A stretch of DNA of 64,000 nucleotides from Galeruca laticollis. Lineage: Eukaryota > Arthropoda > Insecta > Coleoptera > Chrysomelidae. A program made the position numbers and the translations under genes. This document shows, in pieces, positions 1 to 9,473 of this stretch. How positions within the stretch are numbered: the first letter of the stretch is position 1; every line of letters begins with the position of its first letter. The notes beneath the pieces were generated by a model. That model did not search any database. It saw nothing but the letters and a program-made list of their open reading frames with translations, and was not told where the DNA came from. The stretch is from assembly GCA_963921935.1 (NCBI GenBank), contig OY998179.1, positions 52,434,222-52,498,221 of the forward strand, in the 5' to 3' direction.

Positions 1-6
1 GCAGTT

Positions 7-731
7 GTATCTTTATAAGTATACCCAAGTTCAGGCACTAAAATCAACAAATTGTTCTCAAAGAGTGGAGTTTGGTACACCGAAAAATGTTTAGAAAATA
101 GGAATTAAACCGAATTTGTTCTATTTACTGATGAAGTCAAATTCACAGGCGAAGAAATTCTCAATTCAAGGAATAGCCACGTGTGGGCTGACGAAAATCC
201 ATATGTTATTCGACAACGTGGATTTCAGGAAAAATTCTCCCTTACGTGTGGGCAGGTACTCTTGGAGATTGTATAGTGGGTCCATATTTATTACCTAATA
301 AACTCAATGGTAATATTTATTGTAATTTTTTTAGAGAAACCCTGCCTGATTTATTAAACGACGTTGTACCATCAAATTTTAGGGCGAATATGAATAATGT
401 ATTGTTTCAGCACGATGGGGTATCTGATCAGTATTCTCTAGCGTCCAGACAAATTATAACCCAACAATACGGAAACGACTGGATAGGCCGAGGAGGACCC
501 AATATGTGGCCTGCGAGGACACCGGATTTAAATCCAATCGATTTCTTTCTGGGGGGTTACATGGAGTCCCTAGTCTACGATACAATAGTAGAGACGGAGG
601 AGGAACTGAGAGCACGAATCCATGCAGCTACAGAAATTATTTCCGGCAATCGCCAGTATTTCCAAGGTATGCGATTTTCAATGAGAAAACGTTGCAGATT
701 ATGTGTAAATGTAAATGGACAAAATTTTTAA
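7..731 (+). pseudogene. mariner/IS630-type transposase, broken, 5' end outside window
   Basis: Degenerate DDE transposase of the Tc1/mariner (IS630) superfamily, which would cut and paste its own DNA in the nucleus. Reading starts in one frame at the window edge; the first catalytic block FTDEVKF is near 119-139 and HVWADENP near 177-200. The frame then shifts near 240, after which one open stretch (246-731, 161 aa) carries the second Asp in QHDG (near 409-420) and the third in PDLNPID (near 523-543), followed by a typical GYMESLVY segment. The three Asp are present, but the frameshift and other indels mean no functional protein. The N-terminal DNA-binding region lies outside the window. Family call is firm; the subfamily is not resolved. 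Confidence 0.85.
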
Positions 732-1435
732 AATCTTTTGTAATTTGTTGGCTGCTTAGTTAAAAATTATATTTGAATGGGATATTATTTAACTTTGTAA
801 TTTTTTATTGTCGTTAATTCTTTTGTTAATAAAATCACAAGTTTGGAAAATTATTGTCAACAATCCTCTGTCAATGTTTTATATGCCTTGCTGTTTCGCA
901 AATTAGTTCCTGTTACATATTCTAACCATTAGTAATTTGGTAGTTATTAAAAAACATTCAAGATCACTTTTTCCAATTTTTTATTAAAAAGTGATTTTGC
1001 AGACTTCATAAAAACAATAAATATCTTGAATTTGATATGTAAAGGTTATGAGCTTTTCACGTGAAAACGATTGAGGAATACAAAATCAAATAAAAATAGC
1101 TTCAAATGACAGTGGCGTAAAAAATGGGAGGTGAAAGGTGACATATTCTTCCAAATTTACCCCACTGGATCAAGAATTGAAACATTTTTTTCCATCAAAA
1201 TATGCCCTTTTACATTTAAAAACAACCTGCCAAATGTCAGATCAATGTATTCATCCATTTTGAAATTATCAAATTAAAACCTTATATTTTTCATAATTTT
1301 AACACCCTGTATTTCGAATAGTAAATGGGTTGGACCCCTCAATCCCTATATCATCTTGTCCAATTTTACGAGAGGTATCTACATGCAACTGTTGTGAGTG
1401 TCATTTGAAAACACCCTATATATTATCCTTCTAGG
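732..1435. other. AT-rich spacer without genes
   Basis: No coding signal. It probably includes the 3' flank and end of the mariner relic. Phrases of the form ACACCCTGTAT occur near 1303-1313 and 1402-1412, the kind of short motif seen at the ends of many insect mariner-type elements and MITEs. Confidence 0.5.
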
Positions 1436-1825
1436 ACGTCCCACGACGATTAAGACAAGTAATATATCAGAATTGGGCAGTAGTAGATAATTATAATTTT
1501 GGGGGTGTAAATTAGATCAAATGTTGCATCTTTTCTTGTTATTGTGTTACCCAATGAGGTATTTGTTTTTGGTCACGTGACGTCGCATTCAAAATTATTA
1601 ATGGGATAACCTGTATATTTGTGCCTTTCTGTATTCCTCCCGATAAAACAATTCCAACTAACTAGCACACTTGGGGTCTAAAGTGATTAATTCTAGAGCT
1701 ACAGGTACTTAAAGGATTGTAAGTTTAAAAGTTCATAATTGAATCCCCTGTAATTTTCGGCAATTTTACATTCGTACGTAATGATTAAGACAAACCAATA
1801 TGATAATTTTTGATAATACTTGAAA
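1436..1825 (+). repeat. Left terminal inverted repeat (~390 bp)
   Basis: Pairs with 3103-3487 on the other strand over its whole length. Inside it the short motif CCTGTATA or a variant recurs (near 1612 and 1743, and again just inside at 1843), which could be spaced transposase-binding sites; that is inference. Confidence 0.85.
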
Positions 1826-2065
1826 GTTAATAATGAAACGACCTGTATATAATGGAGTAAAATTACATAGAATTGTTTACCTATTAAATATCGATTAAAA
1901 AGTAGCATAGCAAATCTTATAAAAAAGACTGCCTATTGTCAAGTTTGCCATGATAATGACAAAAAAGTCAATAACTGTCAGAATAGTTATTTTCAAGTTG
2001 TGAAACGGTAAGTCAACATTCCTGTTCTTTATACGGCTAGTGAATATATTGATATGCTTTTTATT

Positions 2066-3064
2066 TATGGTGAATGAGAAAGAAATTGTAGATGAGCTAG
2101 AGATTTATACAGAGCTCGTTATCCCAATCGCCGAATATCTGGTTAAGATTTATTTAGGTATGTGGAACAAGAATTACGCAATAGTTCTTTTCTCAGTGGG
2201 AAAGCCAAAGTAGAAACATCTAGGACAAAGTCTGTACAAACTGAAGACAATGTAATTAATACTTTAGCATATTTACAAGCATATCCTCATACATACATTT
2301 GGAATCTGAACTTGGTATCAGCAAATCAACTATCCACAGGATATTAAAAAATCACCCCTTTAAGATACATTTGGTGCAAGGTCTGAATCCTCAAGATTTT
2401 GATTTACGATGTATATTTATTGCAGATATACATGTACGGTTAGACGATGAGTTATCTTTTTTGGAGAAAATTATGTGGTGCGACGAATCGAGATTTCATA
2501 ATAACGGAATCGTCAATCGACATAATTGCCATTACTGGTCCGCAGAAAATTCAAAATGGGTGATGGAAACCCGATTCCAGAGAATTTGGGGTGTAAAAGT
2601 TTGGTGTAGCCTATTCAATGGGCGTTTGATTGGCCCGTACTTTTATGATGGTATACTAACGGGAGAGAGATACCTACATTTTTTACAAAATATACTTCCA
2701 GACCTACTGGAAGACATTCCATTGAATGAAAGAAATACAATGTGGTGGCAGCAAGATGGTGCAAATACACATTTTGATCGTGAAGTGAGAAATTATCTGG
2801 ACATGATATTTCCAGAACGCTGGGGATTGGACGAAACGGTACTATTTACTGGCCTCCAAGATCGCCAGACCTGACACCGTTAGTTTCTTCCTTTAGGGAT
2901 ATCTTGAAGGTATCGTTCATGCAACTCCGTCTACAGATCTAGACGATTTGAAAAGATGCTTGTAGAACTGTGACACCGGAAAAGATTAGGGCAGCATGTA
3001 GCCGAAATCTATTATTTTGAGAAATGCATTTGCGAAGGTGGGCATCAATTTGAACATCTACTTT
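2066..3064 (+). pseudogene. Transposase of the long-TIR mariner-type element, broken
   Basis: Relic of a ~330-codon transposase. A plausible start is the ATG near 2069 (MVNEKEIVDEL). A helix-turn-helix segment (ELGISKSTIHRIL, 2305-2343) precedes the catalytic core: MWCDES near 2473-2490 and WWQQDGANTHF near 2742-2774. The open stretch 2299-2874 ends after a frame change near 2823. Just after PPRSPDLTP (near 2852-2878) the codon expected to give the third catalytic Asp is lost through a one-base deletion, and a nearby Trp codon has become TAG. The C-terminus ends near 3064 with a FEHLL-like tail. At least three frame changes and one stop: certainly inactive. Confidence 0.85.
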
Positions 3065-3102
3065 AAGATTGTGAGCTTTTTTGTGACAGTCAATTTGAAT
3101 TA

Positions 3103-3487
3103 TTATTAAAAATTATAATATTGGTTTGTCTTAATCATTACGTACGAATGTAAGATTGCCGAAAATTACAGGGGATTCAATTACTTATGAATTTTGGAAC
3201 TTACAATCCTTTAAGTACCTGTAGCTCTTGAATTGATCACTTTACACCACAAGTGTGCTAAAAACTTGGCATTGTTTTATCGGTAGAAACACAGAAAAGC
3301 ACAAATATACAGGTTGTCCCATTAATAATTTCGAATGCGACGTCACGTGACCAAAAAGAAATACCTCATTGGGTAACACAATAACAAGAAAAGATGCAAC
3401 ATTTGCTCTTATTTACACCCCCAAAATTATAGTTATCTACTACTGCCCAATTCTGATATATTACTTGTTTTAATCGTCGTGAGACGT
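3103..3487 (-). repeat. Right terminal inverted repeat (~385 bp)
   Basis: Inverted partner of 1436-1825. Contains ACAGGTTGTCCCATTAA near 3309-3325, which reads like the end of insect mariner-type elements. Confidence 0.85.
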
Positions 3488-5358
3488 GGGGTATATACAT
3501 TTTTTGTGAAACTATGATAGAAAGAATGCATTACGAGAATAATAATCTACAATGTAATTTCCTGAGAGCTCCCATCCAACATTTATTAAATTTTCTTCTC
3601 TAAAGAATATTCAATCTGTATAAAATTGATATCTCAGTGTATACAACGTTTTGAAATTCTAATGAATCCTGCCTGGAAGACGAACTGCCTTCAGTATAAT
3701 CGGATTCCTCCCTTGGATAACCTAATAATACGTAATAAGGGAACAATTCGTCATTAATTCGGTAGCTACAACATAAGATGACGCTCATAGACGCCTCTGA
3801 GATAGAAATATGGAAATGGTGATGATGAAATAATATAGCAGACAAGCGTCTCATTTGGACAGTCAAGCAAACTTGATATTCTGAAGATGTACTCGCACAT
3901 CTGCACACTTTGTACTAATATCAACGTAATTGCATAAGTATGATCGTATTTACAAGGAATTCATCTTTACTTTACATTCGAACATATTTTATGATGATGA
4001 AAATACAGAATGCTTCATTTCCAATGGAGTAAAAGAGAGGAGAAATGCGAACTTAATATTTTCATTATATTCAACAATTACGTCGTCTAGAATTTTGATA
4101 GCAAGAATATTGAAGTTCAAAGTGTCAAAAGATATTAAATATAGAAAAAATTAGGAAGTAAACTGAGAATAGTATATTACGTAACAAGAGTTGTAAGTAA
4201 CCCTTTACGCACGAAATGAAAAAGTTTATGCACGAAGCCGCACAGCGGTGAATGCATAAATTTCATGAGTGCGTAATGCGCTCACAACTCGTGTAACGAA
4301 CTATACTTTTTCTACGATCGATCATTTTCTTCTACTAAATAAAAAACATCGCCATCATTGAAACTTTTTTATTATAGTTGTTAATAACAATTGAACAATT
4401 ATTTTAAATCGATTCTGCCTTATTATTTAATGGCGATGAACGGTTATGTATAATTGTATTATATTTTGTTCAAGAAATTAACAATATAAATGACATACTA
4501 TTTATTATCATAGCATGCTACTTAAGAAAACATGTCCTATTTTTGAGGAAATTGCATAATGTACTGCCTACATTTAGGGGAATCACTCTTCCAATCCTAA
4601 ATATATCTCGCTAATGCTAAAAGTTTTTATGTTTTTTAATTGACTAAATTTGTGTAAATAGACCAAATAAAGTCTTACGATAATAAAAATTTGACTGTAA
4701 TTCAATTATACGGAGAAGTTTAAGTTTTCTTCTCAAAACGCAAGTGTATGTTATGATATTTCATTATGTGCATGTTATTGTTAAATGTCATTTACAAGGA
4801 ATGTTGACAGTGCGATTTTTGACGTTCACAGACATGGGCGTAGGAAAAAGCTTTAGTTAACGAGAAATAGAGAATACTTTGAGGATAGAATAAAGCTAGG
4901 TTCAGTCAAAATTTGAATGTATCATAAGTTCGTTATAAACAAAGCAAGTGACAAGGAACTATACAAAACTTTTGTTATTGTATCAAAATACACACAGTTT
5001 GTTATTGGGAAGGAAAATTATTTTGGAAATTTTTCTGCGGTTTCGAAGTTTCGACAATCAACTACTGTATTATTGTGAAACTCTTTCATCCATGATAAAT
5101 GTTATAGTTATAGAGCTTGACGAAGTTCTATTCAGAACCCGAGATTCGATGCGTATTATAATGCGATCTTCAGGAATTCTCGGCGAAGGAAAGAGTCAAG
5201 ACGTGCAAAATATCTATCTCGATAGTAAATTTGAAAGTAGATATATTAAAACTCTGAAAAATTGTCAATTGTTTCGATATCATACAATATCATCGTCATT
5301 CTGACACCAACTTCAAATGGTAAATATTCCAGATAAAATTTTGAACTTCATATATATA
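3488..5358. other. Spacer without recognisable genes, holds one hairpin
   Basis: Short open frames here (for example 3600-3908 on - and 4948-5304 on +) show no family motif and look like chance. The only structure I can support is the palindrome at 4171-4307, listed separately. Confidence 0.5.
4171..4307. repeat. Imperfect palindrome / hairpin element
   Basis: Outer arms 4171-4194 and 4284-4307 are inverted copies (AGTATATTACGTAAC against its complement), middle arms 4204-4232 and 4253-4276 pair again, and the apex is CCGC-ACA-GCGG. The pentamer ACGAA occurs twice in direct orientation on the left side. Non-coding. Resembles in design the hairpins at 51365-51490, 58429-58557 and 61030-61150. 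Confidence 0.7.
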
Positions 5359-5371
5359 TTAACATAGAGTG
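5359..5371 (+). repeat. 5' LTR remnant, first 13 nt
   Basis: TTAACATAGAGTG here is identical to the start of the 3' LTR at 9474-9486, and is followed directly by gag coding sequence. The rest of the 5' LTR, the primer-binding site and most of gag are gone. Confidence 0.8.
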
Positions 5372-5608
5372 AGGATAATTAAAAATGAAATGATAGGAAG
5401 TGAGAGTATTATGGGAAATGAAATAATAAAAAGAAGAAACAATAATATTAAGAAATTGGAAACGCAAATTTTGATGAATCTATTGGGAGAAATTGATGAG
5501 ATAGGGGATAACAAAATAAAAAAAGACACAGTGGAAAATTTAAAGAAACTTAGGATACAAGAGTATCGAACAATAAGAGAAGAGGATAAGACGAAATTTA
5601 GGAAATGA
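5372..5608 (+). pseudogene. gag, C-terminal remnant
   Basis: About 78 codons that match the C-terminal end of the intact gag on the minus strand at 23529-24842 (shared segments NEMIGSESIMGNEIIKRRNN and GEIDEIGDN). The reading frame stays open, but the upstream ~350 codons are deleted at the LTR/gag fusion. Several residues at the end differ and the stop lies a few codons earlier than in the intact copy. Confidence 0.8.
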
Positions 5609-5802
5609 AAATAAAATTGAATAATAAGGCTGTATTATAAGACCGGAAACTAAAAGACGAATAAGGAATTGTGAAAGGTCAATAAGGGATATAAAAACCA
5701 GATGTAAATAAAAAGTTTATAATTAACAAATAATAATTTAAAAAAAAACATATGTAAATATAATTTTGTACATAGATAGCAATTAGGATATGTAAAGATA
5801 TA

Positions 5803-6009
5803 ATGATGAAATACAGAAATACTTACATTAACAGATATAATAACAATGGAGATTATAACAATAACAATTATTATAACAACAATTCAGGAAATAACAATAA
5901 CTATAATAAGAACGATAGCAACCAAAACAACTATAACAGAAACTTCAAATATAATAACAACAAAAATAACAATTACAGAGAACAGTATTCAAAGGGGAGA
6001 AGAGAGTGA
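5803..6009 (+). CDS. Asn/Tyr-rich basic ORF between gag and protease (putative nucleocapsid-like)
   Basis: A 68-codon ATG-initiated frame, very rich in Asn with Tyr, Lys and Arg, ending KGRRE. It lies ~195 nt after the gag stop and ends on a TGA that overlaps the protease frame. No CCHC zinc knuckle is visible anywhere in this family, so this low-complexity basic segment may do the RNA-binding job; that is inference. The same ORF, frameshifted, is present in the minus-strand relative near 23143-23355. Confidence 0.55.
   Translation: MMKYRNTYINRYNNNGDYNNNNYYNNNSGNNNNYNKNDSNQNNYNRNFKYNNNKNNNYREQYSKGRRE
5991..5997 (+). promoter_or_regulatory. Candidate -1 ribosomal frameshift heptamer A AAG GGG
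   Basis: In the frame of the Asn-rich ORF the sequence reads TCA AAG GGG AGA AGA GAG TGA, so AAAGGGG fits the X XXY YYZ slippery pattern nine nucleotides before the stop. The -1 frame is open across the overlap and continues into the protease (GTG ATA ACA ...). The relative at 23.15 kb keeps the same overlap but has A AAG GAG. No downstream pseudoknot was assessed. Confidence 0.45.
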
Positions 6010-6366
6010 TAACATACGAACATCCAAGGCAATATATTAAATTTGGGGAAGATTTGGAATTAAAAGAAATAACGGGATTATTAAAAATTAAAGGAAATTA
6101 AATGGAAAACAAGTAAAAATATTAATAGATACAGGTTCGGAAGCGTCCATAATAAAAGCAAAATTAATAGAAGAAAATATTAGAAATTATGAAAATAAGC
6201 TAGTCAAAATACCGAAAACTACATTAATAGGAGCAAATGGAAAGAAATTGTGTGAAGTTAGCAGATCTATAATACAAAGCCTTGAATTAATGGATGGGAA
6301 AGAAGTTGAGATGCAATTATTGCTAGTGGATAATTTAGGAACAGATGGAGATAGAATTGAATGGTA
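6006..6366 (+). pseudogene. Retroviral-type aspartic protease, broken
   Basis: The catalytic signature LIDTGSEASII is near 6121-6153. Compared with the intact version on the minus strand (22603-23142), an in-frame TAA appears near 6096 through loss of bases, and about 20 codons that include the second conserved VIGIDEL segment are deleted near 6340. The enzyme would have processed the Gag-Pol polyprotein; this copy cannot. Confidence 0.75.
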
Positions 6367-6379
6367 ATAAGATTGAATT

Positions 6380-6860
6380 TGAGGAAGAAAATATGGGAGA
6401 ATTGGATATTGAAGAGGATAATAGGAAATTATGGAATATAGAAAGGAATGGAAATATGGAAGTATTGGCAATTGAAGAGGATAATAGGAAGTTATGAAAT
6501 ATAAAAAGGAGTGGAAATATGGAAGAATTGGAAATCGAAGAGGATAATAGGCAGTTATGGAATATGGAGAGGAATGTAATTATGGAAGAATTGGAATTAG
6601 TGTGTGGAAATAAGGAATATGAAGAGAAAGTGAAGAATTTGATAATGAAGTATGAAGGATTGATTGAAGAGGATAATAGGAAGTTATGAAATATAAAAAG
6701 GAGTGGAAATATGGAAGAATTGGAAATCGAAGAGGATAATAGGCAGTTATGGAATATAGAGAGGAATGTAATTATGGAGGAATTGGAATTAGTGTGTGGA
6801 AATAAGGAATATGAAGAGAAAGTGAAGAATTTGATTATGAAGTATGAAGGATTGATTAAA
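6380..6860 (+). repeat. Tandem repeats in the protease-RT linker
   Basis: A ~19-codon unit of the type IEEDNRKLWNIERNGNMEEL is repeated several times, and on top of that a 192-bp block (6474-6665) is duplicated in tandem and in frame (6666-6857). Both 192-bp blocks carry the same TGA where other units have TGG, so the block was duplicated after the stop arose. Acidic and probably flexible; no known domain. Confidence 0.8.
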
Positions 6861-7721
6861 AAGGAGATGAGAATGGCAAATAATTATGTACATAAGATAG
6901 AAGTTAGAAGAATAGAAAATTTTAGAATAAGAACTTATCCCATACCTTATAAATATAGGGAAGAAGTTGATTCAGAGATACAAAATATGTTAAAAGACGG
7001 TATTATAGAGAGATGTAACACAACATATGTAAACCCTATTGTGGTCGTAAAGAAGGCAAATGGTGAATCAAGATTATGCCTAGATGCAAGAAATATCAAT
7101 CAATACACTGTACCACAATACGAGGCTCCGATGAATGTGGAAGCAATTTTTGGGCGCATTGCGAATACGAAAATATTTTCTAAAATTGATTTAAAACACA
7201 GTTTTTGGCTGATTCCTTTGGATGAAGATAGTAGAGATTACACAGGCTTCTCTATTGATGGTGTGTTGTACAGATTTTGTGTAGCTCCATATGGTATACA
7301 AAGTGCTTGTTCGGCCTTGGTTAGAGCATTACACCAAATACTAAATAAATTTGAAGACTTTGCACTTCATTATATCGACGATATATTAATCTTCTCGAAT
7401 GATGAAGAAGAACACCTAAAACATATTGAAATTATTTTAAAAGAATTAGATAGGGCAGGTTTAAAAATAAATCAAAATAAATGCAAATTTTATCAGGAAG
7501 AGATATTCTTCCTAGGTTATAAAATAGACCAAAATGGAATGTCCATGGATGAAGAGAGGATACAAGCAATAATAGAATATAAGAGACCATCAAACTTGAA
7601 ATCTCTTAGAAGATTTCTAGGAATGATGAACTATTTCAAACGTCTGATACCTGATTTGAGCATGAAACAAATACCTTTAATAGAGCTTTTAGAGAAGGAA
7701 AATAAATGGAAGTGGACTTAG
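6711..7721 (+). pseudogene. Gypsy-type reverse transcriptase
   Basis: A 336-codon open frame that starts in the linker repeats. RT motifs in order: PIPYKYREEVDSEIQ near residue 77, NPIVVVKK near 108, LCLDARNIN near 122, motif A KIDLKHSFW near residue 158, motif B APYGIQSACSAL near 192, the active site YIDDIL near residue 221 (7371-7388), FLGYKI near 265, and the thumb segment LRRFLGMMNYF. Catalytic Asp residues are present. The frame stops at TAG (7719-7721) right at the RT/RNase H border. It would copy element RNA to DNA in cytoplasmic particles. Confidence 0.9.
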
Positions 7722-8152
7722 GAAACAGAAATGGCTTCTAATGACTTGAAGGAAGCATTTACTAAACAATTGAAGGTTTATCATCCTAATTATGATCTAC
7801 CATTCATATTACGAACGGACGCATCCAAAGAAAGGTTTGCAGGAGTGCTATTACAGATACAAAATGGCATGGAAGTGGCTTTGTATCAAGGGTAACGAAA
7901 AATTATGAGAGGAATTATGGGGTATCAGAACTAGAATTGGCAAGTATAATTTTGTGTGTGACAAAATTTAGATTTTATTTATTAGGAGCAAAATTTACAA
8001 TAGAAACCGATCATTCTTCACTAACAACAATTTTAAAAAACAGATTTGGCAACAGTAGAGTTCATAGATGGGGTTAAATATTACAGGAATATGACTCTGA
8101 AATTAAATTCATTCCATGAAAGACAAATGTAGTGGCAGATGCGTTAAGCAGA
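7722..8152 (+). pseudogene. RNase H domain, decayed
   Basis: Recognisable pieces: FILRTDASKERFAGVLLQ near 7806-7860, a frame change near 7890, SELELASIILCVTKFRFYLL near 7927-7986 and TDHSSL near 8010-8030 in another frame, then two stops (near 8074 and 8117) before VVADALSRE near 8129-8155. The catalytic order D-E-D is traceable but split over frames. Confidence 0.8.
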
Positions 8153-9310
8153 GAAAGTAAGGGGGATAATAATAAAAATAAAAGAATTGTAAAAATTGGG
8201 GTGAATATCATGAAAGATTTAGATGGGATATTTTCTTTAAATAGCATCATTGAAGACCAAATGGGATTAACTGAAAAACAGAAACGAAGAGGACAATTGA
8301 AAGAAGATATATGGATAAAGAAAAATGGGGAAACAGATTTATTTATAATAACAGACAATTTAGCTAGGAAAATTTTGGAAAATTTACACAGGAGAAATGG
8401 ACATATAGGAGCTAGGAAATTATGGTTACTATTCAGAGAGAATTATATTAGTAAAGGGGACCAAAGTATCTCAAAATTGATTACCAGTACATGCCATATT
8501 TGTCAATTAGGTAAAAGCAAACATAGGAGAAATGAGAACATAGCAAAATCTATATTAACCACGAGATGTGGGGAAATAATTGCTATTGATTTTCTGAGCA
8601 ATTTGATACCCAGTAAACAAGGAAATTGCCATATTTTAATAGTGGTTGATTTATTTTCAAAATTTGTAAAATTATACCCTACAAAAACAACGAGAAGTAA
8701 AGTCATTATGGAAAAACTATCAGAGTACATGAAAGAAATTATAAAACCTGAAAATTGTATAGTAGATAATGCTACCTATTTCACAAATGAAAGATTTGAA
8801 AAATTCTGTGGTAAAAATCAAATAAATGTAAGAACAATTAGTATTCGACATCCATCTTCAAATCCATCTGAAAGGTACATAAGAGAAGTGATAAAGTTTC
8901 TGAGAATAACTTTGTGGAATCAAAATCATAATAATTGGGAAAATCACCTAGAAGAAACTCAAAATTATCTAAACAATTTACCAAACACAGTAACAATGGA
9001 AAGTCCAATTTATTTGATGAAACAATTGAGACCACAAAGGAAATGGGAAATAAATACTACAGAAGAATTTGAAAAGGTATTGGAAAGAGTAAATAAAAAT
9101 TTGCAAAACAATGCAAACAAATATCTACGAAGAATGAAAAAAATGGGAAAAGTTAAGACAACATTTGATAAAGGAGACTTAGTAATCGTCCGTGCTCTAA
9201 GGGTATCAGACAAAAGTAAACATGTATGTGCAAAATTGAAACCACCTTTCGAGGGACCATATGTGATAGAAAATGAGAATGGAGTAAATAGCTATCTTCT
9301 AAGATATTAA
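8132..9310 (+). CDS. Integrase domain of Gypsy-type pol
   Basis: A 392-codon open frame continuing from the ADALSR tail of RNase H. The HHCC zinc-binding domain reads HRRNGH...CHIC (8383-8511). The catalytic core has D in IAIDFLSN (near 8580), D in VDNATYF (near 8761) and E in NPSERY (near 8861), with DDE spacing typical of retroviral integrases. A GPYVI motif near 9259 fits the GPY/F module. It would insert the element cDNA in the nucleus. This is the only fully open pol domain of the copy, but it lacks its own start and depends on the broken upstream frame. Confidence 0.85.
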   Translation: MADALSRESKGDNNKNKRIVKIGVNIMKDLDGIFSLNSIIEDQMGLTEKQKRRGQLKEDIWIKKNGETDLFIITDNLARKILENLHRRNGHIGARKLWLLFRENYISKGDQSISKLITSTCHICQLGKSKHRRNENIAKSILTTRCGEIIAIDFLSNLIPSKQGNCHILIVVDLFSKFVKLYPTKTTRSKVIMEKLSEYMKEIIKPENCIVDNATYFTNERFEKFCGKNQINVRTISIRHPSSNPSERYIREVIKFLRITLWNQNHNNWENHLEETQNYLNNLPNTVTMESPIYLMKQLRPQRKWEINTTEEFEKVLERVNKNLQNNANKYLRRMKKMGKVKTTFDKGDLVIVRALRVSDKSKHVCAKLKPPFEGPYVIENENGVNSYLLRY

Positions 9311-9455
9311 AAAGTGATGAAATAAGAGGTGTTTTCAATATAAAAGATTTATTCAAATACAATAGTTAATGGAGAAGTTAAAAAAAAGGAATTTTATAAA
9401 TATTTGAAGTAAAATTTGCGTCCATAAAATTTTCCTAATATTAAAATTTGATAAA

Positions 9456-9473
9456 CGCAAAATTTAGGGGACG
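9456..9473 (+). promoter_or_regulatory. Polypurine tract before the 3' LTR
   Basis: AAAATTTAGGGGACG directly precedes the LTR start. The same tract (AAAATTTAGGGGATG) precedes the 3' LTR of the minus-strand relative, on the other strand at 21849-21866. Serves as primer for plus-strand DNA synthesis in this class. Confidence 0.75.

Larger units (their letters stand above)
1436..3487 (+). mobile_element. Mariner-type DNA transposon with ~390 bp terminal inverted repeats
   Basis: A 2.05 kb element bounded by long near-identical inverted arms (about 1436-1825 and 3103-3487) that enclose one transposase gene in + orientation. The arms match from their outer ends (a CCCACGACGATTAA-like start) to an inner AATATGATAATTTTT-like end, with scattered substitutions. 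The transposase is dead, so the copy is immobile unless served in trans. No clean target duplication is visible, so the exact outer ends are approximate to a few bases. Confidence 0.85.

Noticed and set aside
3600..5304. Frames at 3600-3908 (-), 3930-4154 (+) and 4948-5304 (+)
   Set aside because: No recognisable domain, biased composition, no repeated partner; chance frames in AT-rich DNA.
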